Of a stretch of DNA of 64,000 bases, positions 15,372 to 23,900 are shown one piece after another. Both the position numbers and the translations under genes were made by a program. The notes beneath the pieces are model-generated. The model was not told where the DNA came from. It made no database searches and was given only the letters and a program-made list of their open reading frames with translations. Positions within the stretch are counted from its first letter, which is position 1, and every line of letters starts with the position of its first letter. The stretch is from the NCBI GenBank assembly GCA_020439995.1, contig JAGROY010000060.1, positions 1 through 64,000 of the forward strand. Reading direction: 5' to 3'. The DNA comes from Verrucomicrobiia bacterium (GTDB lineage Bacteria; Verrucomicrobiota; Verrucomicrobiia; Verrucomicrobiales; DEV007).

Positions 15372-17291
15372 CTATCGGCGTATATTCACTCGGTAGTAGC
15401 CCTCCATACTTGGATCAGGGTCGGTAAACGCCTGCACAGAAGCGTCGGCGGGAGCTTCGATCGATCCGAGAGATTTCCACCTGCCACCGACCCGCTCCTG
15501 GTATTCGACTGTATAAAGCTTGCCGGGCATGCTGCTCCACTCTAACAGAACACCACTCTGAGTACGCTCTATTTTGGTGATCTTGAACAGGGAACCGGCA
15601 TCGTTTGGATCCGTTCCAGCAATCGACTCGGCGAGATCATCCATGCCGTCACCATCGGAATCGATCACCATCGAGTGATGGGCGTGAAAGGCGTCTACAG
15701 GCAGCGTTCCTGCCGTTGTGTTCCGGCTGATGACATCGCTAAGCGTGGTTCCCATCAGCGCGGCCTTTTCATCAACGGACAACTCATCATCGTAGAGGAA
15801 GAAGAAGCGATCGCCGTCTCGGAGCCTAATGAATTGTTCACGGATCCCGGCTGCAATCGTCTCGCCAACGCTACCTTCGCCGTAGTGAGGCTCCGACATC
15901 GCACCGATCCAGAGATCGAGACTATCGGTAGAATCATACAGCGACTCAAGGCCGGCCACCAGGCGTGGTTCGGTCGCAATTTCGGCGAATTTAGACCATT
16001 TAGCCAACCCCAGCGATGCGCGCACGTCATTGTAGCTGGGAAGGCCGTGATCGCGCCCGCGTTGGATATTCAGCGAAATCAGATCAAGCCCCCCTGCCCC
16101 GGGCACGCCAAAGAGAAAATTCCTCAGATCATCGACGACCAGAACATCGACCTCCTGCATCTGCTTGACCATCAGCCCGCGAAACACCGCATCGACCGAC
16201 GCCGGGCCGTCGAGGCACTGGGGATTGAAAAAACAATCGCGCAAGATGATGAGCGGAACATCGGACATTGATCCGTCCGGCCCGACTTTCGCGATGTGCG
16301 TTGGAATCATGCTGTGCCCAAGCCGGTAGAGGCCTGCAGAGAACTCGTTCAAAATGCCTGGATTCAATGTTGGATCGTATGCGGCATTAGAAAGCAAGGG
16401 TGCCAGATCCCCGATCAGGGCCGGCAGGAACTCCTGATAGGTGATCACCTGGATCTCGGCTCCGACGAAACGACGGGCGTACTGGAAGATTTCCTCGTCC
16501 GTCCAGTCCGGATGCTCGCTGGAAGCCTGCTCCGCCAGCCGGTTGTGTTCGCGCACCCACAGTGTGTGCATTGCGAGCAGAGCGGGATTCTCATTTGCCC
16601 GCACATCACCCACGCTGTGCAATGCCTCCACTGGCAGATTCACCGGGTTTGCCATATCGATACCTGGCAGGTTCTTAGGCAGCATTCCATCCAGAGTCAT
16701 CACCGGCCGACCGCCCTGCCCCGTGCGGAGTCGCATCGCACGCTCTGCGCTCGATCCGTAGACACCGGATCCATCAATGAACGCAGTAATCGCGTTGGTC
16801 TGCTGCCGTGGATTCGTCGCGTCGGTGCCAGTAGCCGAATCATACGCTGATCGCATCATCGGAATCATGGGCGCGAGTACATCGTCACTGGCGGTCATGA
16901 CTGCGGCAAACTCGCTCTCCGATTCGGGCGTGATCGAGATATCGTGATCGAGAAACTGCCCCCAGACCCACACCATGTCGCTGAGTTGATGTCCACTGGC
17001 CATGATCGCCGCCTGCTCGCTGAGAACATTGCTGACTTTCCGGGGATTCGGACGGGAAGACTCTGCAATCGTCGAAACCTGATCTCCATAAAATGCCGGG
17101 GACAGGCGCTCGAGTCTGGCTCCCGCAGCGCCCCAGCCAGGATGGGCCTCATTGTTTCCAGATCCGTCGAAAGATCGTGTTTCTCCCATCGCATGAATAG
17201 CAACGGCAGCCAGCGAGAGCAGGATAATGCAAACGCCGACTGGCCTGCTACGCAATGACGTCGGGCTCAATGAACCAGGCTGCAATACCAT
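15372..17291 (-). CDS. Exported animal-type haem peroxidase with C-terminal repeat module
   Basis: This is a 639-residue member of the peroxidase-cyclooxygenase (An_peroxidase) family. Signature residues line up with myeloperoxidase. They are Gln112, Asp115 and distal His116 in WGQFLDHD, Arg231 and Glu234 in GDVRANE, and proximal His326 in YRLGHSM. A signal peptide precedes residue 37. After the catalytic domain a thrombospondin-3-like calcium motif (DSDGDGMDDLAES) leads into a C-terminal module of about 75 residues (LLEWSSMPGKLYTVEY...YYRVNIRR). Similar modules occur in several other large proteins of this window. It probably oxidises halides or phenolics outside the cell. It begins 33 bp after the ABC permease gene on the same strand and may share its mRNA. 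Confidence 0.93.
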   Translation of the reverse strand: MVLQPGSLSPTSLRSRPVGVCIILLSLAAVAIHAMGETRSFDGSGNNEAHPGWGAAGARLERLSPAFYGDQVSTIAESSRPNPRKVSNVLSEQAAIMASGHQLSDMVWVWGQFLDHDISITPESESEFAAVMTASDDVLAPMIPMMRSAYDSATGTDATNPRQQTNAITAFIDGSGVYGSSAERAMRLRTGQGGRPVMTLDGMLPKNLPGIDMANPVNLPVEALHSVGDVRANENPALLAMHTLWVREHNRLAEQASSEHPDWTDEEIFQYARRFVGAEIQVITYQEFLPALIGDLAPLLSNAAYDPTLNPGILNEFSAGLYRLGHSMIPTHIAKVGPDGSMSDVPLIILRDCFFNPQCLDGPASVDAVFRGLMVKQMQEVDVLVVDDLRNFLFGVPGAGGLDLISLNIQRGRDHGLPSYNDVRASLGLAKWSKFAEIATEPRLVAGLESLYDSTDSLDLWIGAMSEPHYGEGSVGETIAAGIREQFIRLRDGDRFFFLYDDELSVDEKAALMGTTLSDVISRNTTAGTLPVDAFHAHHSMVIDSDGDGMDDLAESIAGTDPNDAGSLFKITKIERTQSGVLLEWSSMPGKLYTVEYQERVGGRWKSLGSIEAPADASVQAFTDPDPSMEGYYRVNIRR

Positions 17292-17324
17292 GAATCGCAG
17301 AATAGACCGAGGCGCCTGAGAATC

Positions 17325-18746
17325 TCAATCCAATTCCGCATCCGGTCTTGTGCTGCGGCCGATTTCCCGCTCGGCGGCGCACACGCTTCGGAAGCCGAGC
17401 CACGATGCCATCAGACTCACCAGCACGATGCAACCAGTTGAAACACAGACCACTGAATGAGTCAGCTCCGGGGACTGCCAGAGCAGATCAGCGTATTGAT
17501 CTCCAAAAGTGGCAGCCAGCGCACCATTCGGCAAAGCGCATGCCACCAGTGCCACCCAATGCTGCCTGGAAGCCGTGGCCACTAACAGGACACCAAAGCC
17601 AAGGGAGCTCACCGCCGACTGAACAATCATATAAAGCCCGAATCGGCTCCCTGGCGGCTTCCATTTTTCCAGAATCCACAACACCGGCACCGGCAACAAA
17701 GCTGCCGCAGGCCACGCCAGCCATTGCACCAGGGCTGCGGGAGCCGGTGTCTTGAACGCGTCGAACGGCACGACGATTCCGGCCATGACCAGGGTGAACC
17801 AGACACCGGAACTCCATCCTGGATAGAGGAGTCGACCTGCAACTCTGCCGAAGAATCCCCGGCGAACGAATGGCAGCAGCACCGAGCGATTGACATTGAT
17901 CGGTTCGGCCAGGGCATCAACCACTGGAATCAGGGCAAGTGCCAGCGGCAGGACGCGCCATGCCGGATCTGACAGCGCAGCCACGATGGTGACGACAACC
18001 ATGCTGACCAGGCGCTTGCGGACAGCGTGATTCTCCGCGGCGGAAGCAATGCGCGAGGCTCCGAACTCCAGCAGAAACCAGCTGGCGTAACCACTCGCGA
18101 AGACCGCCACCATCAGGCTACCTGGGGACAGCCATTCTGCCGGAATCGATTGGAAATCGATGAGCTGCCCCGTAAATCGCGCGGCAAGAGATCCCACTAC
18201 CATCGCCAGAGCGGAACGCACCAGAAACGAAGGAAAAACGGAGAACGCAATGGTCAGTGCTGAGAGCACGGACGAAAGCAGGAACAGATAGAAAAACGCG
18301 GTTAGCTCCACCTTGAGATCAATCCCTCCGAGGAAGTAACGCATGATGACATACGGCAAAATCGTGACGCAGAGCAGCAACGTCTGCACCACCAGGGCGC
18401 TCCACTTTCCAAACGCAATCCGCAGCGATGAGAGCCGCGTGATCATGATAAGATCCAGCGTATTGTCCTCGATTTCATCGCTGAGCGCCGCGAATCCCCG
18501 CAGCGGCATGACACCCACCAGGAGCACGGCCGACACGAACCAGAACGAATAACTACTGCCGCTGGAGTTACCATCGAGCGAAAAGAACAACACCATCGAC
18601 AGCAGCCCCTGCAACACGATGAACGCGACGACAAAGACCTTTGTCCGCAGTCCCTGCCGCAGTTCCTTGACCAGCATCGGACTCAGCCAGTCAGAGAAAT
18701 CCGTCAGGCGTGCGGCTGGATTGCATTCTTCTGCAGCGCTGCTCAT
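17325..18746 (-). CDS. ABC transporter permease (ABC-2 type)
   Basis: This 473-residue integral membrane protein has about ten to twelve hydrophobic segments. It starts with a soluble N-terminus and the motif SPMLVKELRQGLRTK that is typical of ABC-2 permeases of Planctomycetes and Verrucomicrobia. Residues near 70-100 contain DEIEDNTLDLIMITRLSSL, another hallmark of this class. It begins 12 bp after the ATPase gene stop, so the two should form one exporter of unknown substrate. The peroxidase gene follows after 33 bp. Confidence 0.88.
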   Translation of the reverse strand: MSSAAEECNPAARLTDFSDWLSPMLVKELRQGLRTKVFVVAFIVLQGLLSMVLFFSLDGNSSGSSYSFWFVSAVLLVGVMPLRGFAALSDEIEDNTLDLIMITRLSSLRIAFGKWSALVVQTLLLCVTILPYVIMRYFLGGIDLKVELTAFFYLFLLSSVLSALTIAFSVFPSFLVRSALAMVVGSLAARFTGQLIDFQSIPAEWLSPGSLMVAVFASGYASWFLLEFGASRIASAAENHAVRKRLVSMVVVTIVAALSDPAWRVLPLALALIPVVDALAEPINVNRSVLLPFVRRGFFGRVAGRLLYPGWSSGVWFTLVMAGIVVPFDAFKTPAPAALVQWLAWPAAALLPVPVLWILEKWKPPGSRFGLYMIVQSAVSSLGFGVLLVATASRQHWVALVACALPNGALAATFGDQYADLLWQSPELTHSVVCVSTGCIVLVSLMASWLGFRSVCAAEREIGRSTRPDAELD

Positions 18747-18758
18747 TGCGTCGAGGTT

Positions 18759-19901
18759 TCAGTATTCGTCCGGAGAAAACCTGGGTGGCGGAGGTGGTTT
18801 GAACTCGGTCAGCGCATCCGGCTCGGGAATTTCCGACAAATCGTTTTTGACCTTCCCGCTCTTGAGCGGCGGAGGCGGCAACTTCGGTGGCTGCTGCAAA
18901 GCGGATAGCGAAGTCGGCGGTGCTCCTTCATATTCCTTGCCCACTCGAGCAGCCTCCAGGTCGGACAGAATATCGATGAAGGCATCCTCCAGATTGCGTT
19001 CCTCCTGATGAAAATCTGTCACAGCGATGCCATCCTGCACCAGACGCTTCAGCACGTCAGCGATGCGTTCCTGCTCCTGTGAATCAATGCGCAGCCGAGC
19101 CCCCGACTTACGCTCTTCGACCAGGTCGACATGCGGGGACATCGTAATCCAATTGTAGAGTGGCGCTGTGTCGCCCGCGACCCGGACATTGACAATAGTG
19201 GCATCATCGCGCCCTTTCTTGAGACTCTCGGAGGTTCCATGATGGACGATGCTGCCATTGTCGATGAACAATAGCGTATCGCACATCTCCCCTAACTCTG
19301 ACAGAATGTGCGAGCTGATCAGGATCGTTTTCCCTTCTTCCGCAAGAATCCGGATCAGGTGTTTCAATTCAACCCTCGCCTTCGGGTCCAAGCCTGCCGC
19401 CGGCTCATCGAGAATGAGCACTTCCGGATCATGGATCAGAGCCCGGCTCAGACAGAGCCGCTGGCCCATGCCCTTCGACAACTTGTTGGTCAACCGATCC
19501 GCCAGTCCAGTCAGATCTGTGAAGTGCATCACTTCAGCAATCCTGGAAACGCGCTCGTCTCCCCGATAGCCCAACGCCCTCGCGTAGAAGTCGAGATACT
19601 CGACCACCGTCATGTGCGTGTAAGTGCCGAAGCTGTCCGGCATCCACCCGAGCATCCGGCGAACCTTTGCCGGATGATTGACGACATCGATCCCCAGCAC
19701 ATGCGCCGATCCCCAGGTCGGGTATTCGAGCGTGGCAAAAATGCGCATCGTCGTCGTCTTGCCAGCACCATTCGCCCCAACGAAACCCACCACCTGCCCT
19801 CTCGGCACCGTAAACGACACTCCCTCCACCGCACGCAGATCCCCGAACCTACGGTGCAGGTTCCGCACTTCGATGCCAGGAATGTCATCAGGAATCGTCA
19901 T
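18759..19901 (-). CDS. ABC transporter ATP-binding protein with proline-rich tail
   Basis: This 380-residue ABC ATPase has Walker A GANGAGKTT (residues 42-50), signature LSKGMGQRL in place of LSGGQ, Walker B VLILDEPAAGLD and H-loop SSHILSE. It is of the type paired with ABC-2 permeases, as encoded 12 bp downstream. The last ~50 residues form an unusual extension with PPKLPPPPLK and FKPPPPPRF. This part lies outside the nucleotide-binding fold and may be a docking segment. The ATG at 19901 fits the family N-terminus. Confidence 0.93.
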   Translation of the reverse strand: MTIPDDIPGIEVRNLHRRFGDLRAVEGVSFTVPRGQVVGFVGANGAGKTTTMRIFATLEYPTWGSAHVLGIDVVNHPAKVRRMLGWMPDSFGTYTHMTVVEYLDFYARALGYRGDERVSRIAEVMHFTDLTGLADRLTNKLSKGMGQRLCLSRALIHDPEVLILDEPAAGLDPKARVELKHLIRILAEEGKTILISSHILSELGEMCDTLLFIDNGSIVHHGTSESLKKGRDDATIVNVRVAGDTAPLYNWITMSPHVDLVEERKSGARLRIDSQEQERIADVLKRLVQDGIAVTDFHQEERNLEDAFIDILSDLEAARVGKEYEGAPPTSLSALQQPPKLPPPPLKSGKVKNDLSEIPEPDALTEFKPPPPPRFSPDEY

Positions 19902-20005
19902 TGGCTTGTCTGTAATTCGTCAGCGGCCGCTACAAAATCAAATCGCATCGATCCTGACACGTAGGACGCAATTATCAATGCCAAATGGTTGCGCCAGCCT
20001 CTTGC

Positions 20006-21643
20006 TCACCTCCCGTCAGCGGGCGCGGCAGCGGGGAGGTCCAAGACCTGCCCCTGTGCCAACAGTCGCGCGCGCAGCTTCGCATACGATAGCTCCTGCA
20101 CCGCTATCCCATCCCTGGCTGACAGGGCAGCAGCGACGCCAGCGCCTTGACCGATCACCATCCACGTCCCTTCGATCCGCAGCGATGAGATCCCGACGTG
20201 CGTGCAAGAGAGCGCTACGGGCACCAGCAGGTTGTCGCACTGCTCGATCCTGGGCAGAACTGAGCGGTAAGGAATATGGTATGCGTAGCCCTGCTTCGGA
20301 TTCGATCTTCGCACTGGAAAGATCGTGCCCTCGTTGATCACGCCGCCACCCTTGAGTGCGATCCGCTGGCAGTCGTGCGAGTCGATCGGGAATGAGGAGA
20401 TCGCGATCGGGTCGTCCTTTTCGGGGTCATCGAGAATGTCCCTCTGGCTGATCACGTGCAGGCCCTTCATCCGGCGCGATTCCCGGACGTAGAGAGCCGG
20501 GGGAAAGTGTTCATCGGCCGCGAACTCGTCCTTGCAAAAACCGAGCTCGGCGTAGTGATCCCGCATCTTCACCGGCACTGTCGGGTCGTTAGTGAGAAAG
20601 TGATAGAACTCGAGCGTGTACTGCTTGTGTGCCTCCCAGATAGCCTTCCTTCCAGCCTCGTCCGCGGCATGCCAGTCTTTGCCTCCGCCGACCAGCCCGA
20701 TTGAGAACTGACGACCGATCGAGTTGTTGCCGTCGAGCTTGCCGCCCGGCAATGGGTAAAGGTCGAATCCGATCTGATTGCTGTCGCCCCCAGCCTTCAG
20801 GTATCGGCGGATGATCTCGAACCGGGCCGTATCGTAATCTTCTGGCACCGGTATAGGAACGCGATTCTTCGGGTCTTTTGTCAGACACAGCCGGAAGCTG
20901 TAGGTCATGATATTCTTGTCGCCAGCCTCTTCTGGCCCGCCATTGTTGGTCGTGACCAACGGCAGGGGCTCGCCTCCATCGCCAAAGCCGTTCGTGTCCA
21001 TTTTCACCTTTGGGTACCGCTTGCCCGCGAATGACTCGCCATACTCGGCGCGTCCTTCACGGCCGATCGTCCAGTCCACTCCGGCCGCAGCCATCAGGTC
21101 GCCCTCGTAAGTGCCGTCCACAAAGATCCTGGCAGAGAACGTGCCGTTCTTCGTGATCAGCGATGTGATGCGAGCGCCATCTTTCGTCACCGACGTCAGG
21201 TAGCGTTCCGTCAGCACCGTGACTCCCGCCTCGTCGAGCATCTGCTTCGTCACTCGCATCGCGACGTGTGGCTCAAAGGTCCAGCGTGACTGATCCTTCA
21301 CCGCTGGGTTGTAGGGTGCCTGTAGTCCACGGTCCGTGTAGTCCTTCACCACCCTTGTGTGCCATTCGTCGAACAGCCCCATTACCGTGGCGCGCACCAT
21401 CTGGTTGGAGTCGCAATGGCTCAGCCCACCAGTGCTCATCGCGCCGATGTGGTGGGTGGGCTCAAGGAGAATGACCGAGGCTCCTTCGCGGGCCGCCGCA
21501 ATCGCAGCGCAGAATCCGCCAGGAGTGGAGCCGTACACAATGACGTCAGCCTCAGTCGTCGCCTCCTGTCCGTAACACACGACTGCTTGAAGAGTCAATG
21601 CAAGTATCAGCTTGATGATGATGGGGGTGTTGGACTTCAGCAT
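20006..21643 (-). CDS. Secreted FAD-dependent oxidoreductase (FAD_oxidored family)
   Basis: This 545-residue flavoprotein has a signal peptide (LILALTLQAVVCYG) followed by the dinucleotide-binding region ADVIVYGSTPGGFCAAIAA and an acidic strand end at LLEP. The following THHIGAMSTGGLSHCD matches the PF12831-type family. A C-terminal FAD-contact region contains GTWMVIGQGAGVAAALS. Members are common next to sulfatases and glycan genes in this phylum, but their substrate is not established. The ABC ATPase gene lies 104 bp downstream on the same strand; the DP-repeat gene is divergent. Confidence 0.9.
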   Translation of the reverse strand: MLKSNTPIIIKLILALTLQAVVCYGQEATTEADVIVYGSTPGGFCAAIAAAREGASVILLEPTHHIGAMSTGGLSHCDSNQMVRATVMGLFDEWHTRVVKDYTDRGLQAPYNPAVKDQSRWTFEPHVAMRVTKQMLDEAGVTVLTERYLTSVTKDGARITSLITKNGTFSARIFVDGTYEGDLMAAAGVDWTIGREGRAEYGESFAGKRYPKVKMDTNGFGDGGEPLPLVTTNNGGPEEAGDKNIMTYSFRLCLTKDPKNRVPIPVPEDYDTARFEIIRRYLKAGGDSNQIGFDLYPLPGGKLDGNNSIGRQFSIGLVGGGKDWHAADEAGRKAIWEAHKQYTLEFYHFLTNDPTVPVKMRDHYAELGFCKDEFAADEHFPPALYVRESRRMKGLHVISQRDILDDPEKDDPIAISSFPIDSHDCQRIALKGGGVINEGTIFPVRRSNPKQGYAYHIPYRSVLPRIEQCDNLLVPVALSCTHVGISSLRIEGTWMVIGQGAGVAAALSARDGIAVQELSYAKLRARLLAQGQVLDLPAAAPADGR

Positions 21644-21779
21644 TCTACTTCATTGGGTTTGTTTCGGGATCTTTTTGGCTCTTCTTCAGGGAAGGAAACG
21701 GTACCCTCATATCCGATTACTACCATCCGAAAGGCCGAAAGGGAAACAGGCTTTACACTTGAAACCATGCTTGCCCACA

Positions 21780-23165
21780 ATGGAGGGAATGCAGAAGATT
21801 GTCCCTGGAATTTATGCGGTAGCGATGTGCTTGCTGGGATATGCGCTTGGGCCGGGCGCTGGCTCCGTTGTTGTAGAAACTTCGGAATCAGGCGGGCAGG
21901 CGCCGGAATTACAATCACCACTGGTGACGGAAACTGTTTCCGCAGGCTTCACTTTGGCAGAGATGGCAGAGGATGTCGCTTCCGACTATCCGGCAATCAT
22001 TCAGGAACTGTGGATGGGCGATGATCCGGCAAAGGAGGATCGCCTGCTGCTAGTCATCGCGCAGTGGTGCGAAATCGCGCCGGAAGCTGCCATTGAGTAT
22101 TTGAAGGAGCTGGGCCGGGCTTGGCAAGAGAACGTGGATGCACGTGGCGTTTCACTTGGACAATGGATCTACGAAACCGGCGGGCCGTTCGCCGACCGCG
22201 TGTGGGCGCGAGTGGATCGCGAGGCTGCGGAGCAAAGTATAGCCATTCGTAAAGAAGAACTGCTGCGGCTGGATGCGATGCGGAATCCAGATGCGATCGA
22301 AGCGTATCTGGCCAGCGGTCACCATGGCGATTCCGCTCGGGAGTTAATGCGGACATTCGCCCACGAACGCACGGAGGACGCCATGCGTTTGGTTGTCGAG
22401 CAAGGGGCATTCGGCGGTGATCTCTTGCGCGAAGTCGCCGATGTCCTGGTGGAACGCGATCCGCAGGCAGCGCTGGCCTGGGCGAAGGATGCCTACAGTG
22501 GCCACGATGAACGCAACGCCACAGCGGCTGTGATCAAGGCATGGGCCCGGATCGATCCAGAGGCAGCTGTGACCTATGCAGCGACCACCGATCACTTCCA
22601 CAGTGCCTTGCGGGAGTTTGCCAGCCAGGACTACCGGCAGGCATTTCGCTGGCTGCAAAAGAATCCTCCTGAGTTTGGCACTCCGAGTATGACTGCCGCC
22701 AGCACGGTGGCTACAGGGATTTCAGACGCACCACTCGAAGAAATCGTGTCCGTTTTCTCGGAGATCTTTCCCGACGCTGCCGTCGAAGGTTCAACCACAC
22801 CGTTTTCATTAGACCTCAGCGCATCCTTTTCGGGTCAACTGGGTGCCGTAACTCTTTCGATGCGGAGCAACGGCTGGCCAGGGGAGAATGCCGCAGCGGT
22901 GGCAGCAGAGCTCGCCGATCAACCGCGCAGCGGTCTCCGCGATGCTCTCCTTGGGCTTGCCCTGAACCGCTGGGCAGAGACCGATCCCGGTGGCGCAATC
23001 GAGACGATGAGAAACGTCGCAGCTACGACTGGCATCGAAGCCGCAGGCACCTGGGTAAGCCCTGACGCTTTCGATACAAACCCCGATGCCGCATTCGAGT
23101 TCGCAGCGCTCTTACCTGCCAGTGAAAAGGTGGAATGGCTCCGTAAGTTTGTGGAAAAGATGTGA
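21780..23165 (+). CDS. Exported 'DP-repeat' helical protein, N-terminal part (frame broken at 3' end)
   Basis: From the ATG at 21780 this frame encodes 461 residues: a signal peptide or anchor (IVPGIYAVAMCLLGYALG) and then many imperfect helical repeats. These have the pattern 'A-x-x-W-x-x-x-DPxxA', for example VERDPQAALAWA, ARIDPEAAVTYA and AETDPGGAIETM. The function is unknown; similar solenoid proteins are frequent in Verrucomicrobia. A second in-frame ATG at 21789 has GGAGG only 2 nt before it. The frame ends at a TGA (23163-23165), directly where the same repeat continues in another frame (23162-23551). I therefore read the two as one gene split by a frameshift. The frame is open further upstream, but that would overlap the divergent FAD gene. 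Confidence 0.75.
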   Translation: MEGMQKIVPGIYAVAMCLLGYALGPGAGSVVVETSESGGQAPELQSPLVTETVSAGFTLAEMAEDVASDYPAIIQELWMGDDPAKEDRLLLVIAQWCEIAPEAAIEYLKELGRAWQENVDARGVSLGQWIYETGGPFADRVWARVDREAAEQSIAIRKEELLRLDAMRNPDAIEAYLASGHHGDSARELMRTFAHERTEDAMRLVVEQGAFGGDLLREVADVLVERDPQAALAWAKDAYSGHDERNATAAVIKAWARIDPEAAVTYAATTDHFHSALREFASQDYRQAFRWLQKNPPEFGTPSMTAASTVATGISDAPLEEIVSVFSEIFPDAAVEGSTTPFSLDLSASFSGQLGAVTLSMRSNGWPGENAAAVAAELADQPRSGLRDALLGLALNRWAETDPGGAIETMRNVAATTGIEAAGTWVSPDAFDTNPDAAFEFAALLPASEKVEWLRKFVEKM

Positions 23166-23551
23166 ATTCGCTTCACAGCAATGCTCGGTTGAACCGCTGG
23201 GTGAATCGCGATCCAGATGCAGCCGTTCGCATGCTGACTGCCCTGCCTGCCACCGTGAGAAAAGCCGGACTGCGCGATGCCGTGGTTGCGTGGCTGGATT
23301 CGCTCGACCCCACCAGCCGTGAAACCGCCTACCAGTCGCTTTCGATCAACTTCGTTGGCTCACCGAAAGCGATCGAGTGGCTCACCACCGCCCCCGACCA
23401 TCCCTTCGCCGAGGAAGTCCTCGAAGACCTTGTCGACAGCCTGATCGAAAACGAGGCGACCGCCACGGCCGACGAGTGGCTGCCAGACTTTCCACCTGAC
23501 CGCGCCGCCTACGTGCGCAAGCGCCTGGAGGCTGCTGATCCCTCTTCCTAA
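23162..23551 (+). CDS. DP-repeat protein, C-terminal part after apparent frameshift
   Basis: This 129-residue frame opens at a GTG that overlaps the preceding TGA as GTGA. It continues the same repeat (RLNRWVNRDPDAAVRMLTALP, SLDPTSRETAYQS) and ends in an acidic tail. It has no signal peptide of its own. Standing alone it would be cytoplasmic, unlike the exported first part. A frameshift in one gene is the simplest reading. Translational coupling of two genes or programmed frameshifting are alternatives. Confidence 0.6.
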   Translation: MNSLHSNARLNRWVNRDPDAAVRMLTALPATVRKAGLRDAVVAWLDSLDPTSRETAYQSLSINFVGSPKAIEWLTTAPDHPFAEEVLEDLVDSLIENEATATADEWLPDFPPDRAAYVRKRLEAADPSS

Positions 23552-23900
23552 TCCCAGCGGCCATGTGATTGACAGGCCATCGTCATCGCCTGTCACACTC
23601 ACGTGTTCAGGTATGGTTCGACTGAAAGTAGCCCGAGCTTTAGCTTTAGCTCGATCTTATCATCTTATTGTGCAGGAGAATTGAGCTAAAGCTCAGGCTA
23701 CTTCCTGCATTCCACCGTGCCCTATTGATTCCACCGAACAGAGAAAAAGTGCGGGGCACCGAAATGGAAACCTCATCCACCGCATGCAAATCCCCATCCT
23801 CCGAATACCATGCTGGAGCTGGATTCAAGCGCAATGAACGCGCTGCCATAGCCAAATCGCGCGGGGCACCAGAGACTTTGAGGCTGTTGATTGAAGTACC
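23552..23900. other. Intergenic region carrying a REP-like inverted repeat
   Basis: This 349-bp non-coding stretch holds the long inverted repeat described at 23626-23703. I recognise no gene or RNA in the remainder. Confidence 0.6.
23626..23703. repeat. REP/REPIN-like element: two inverted palindromic units
   Basis: AAGTAGCCCGAGCTTTAGCT (23626-23645) is the reverse complement, with one mismatch, of AGCTAAAGCTCAGGCTACTT (23684-23703). Each arm also contains a short internal palindrome (GAGCTTTAGCTC-like). Two such units in inverted orientation around a ~38-bp centre is the layout of REPINs mobilised by REP-associated tyrosine transposases (RAYTs). No transposase is nearby, so mobility would be in trans. 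Confidence 0.65.

Noticed and set aside
23160-23200. TGA at 23163 considered as a second selenocysteine codon
   Set aside because: The same frame reaches another stop within a few codons and family similarity continues in a different frame, so this is a frameshift.
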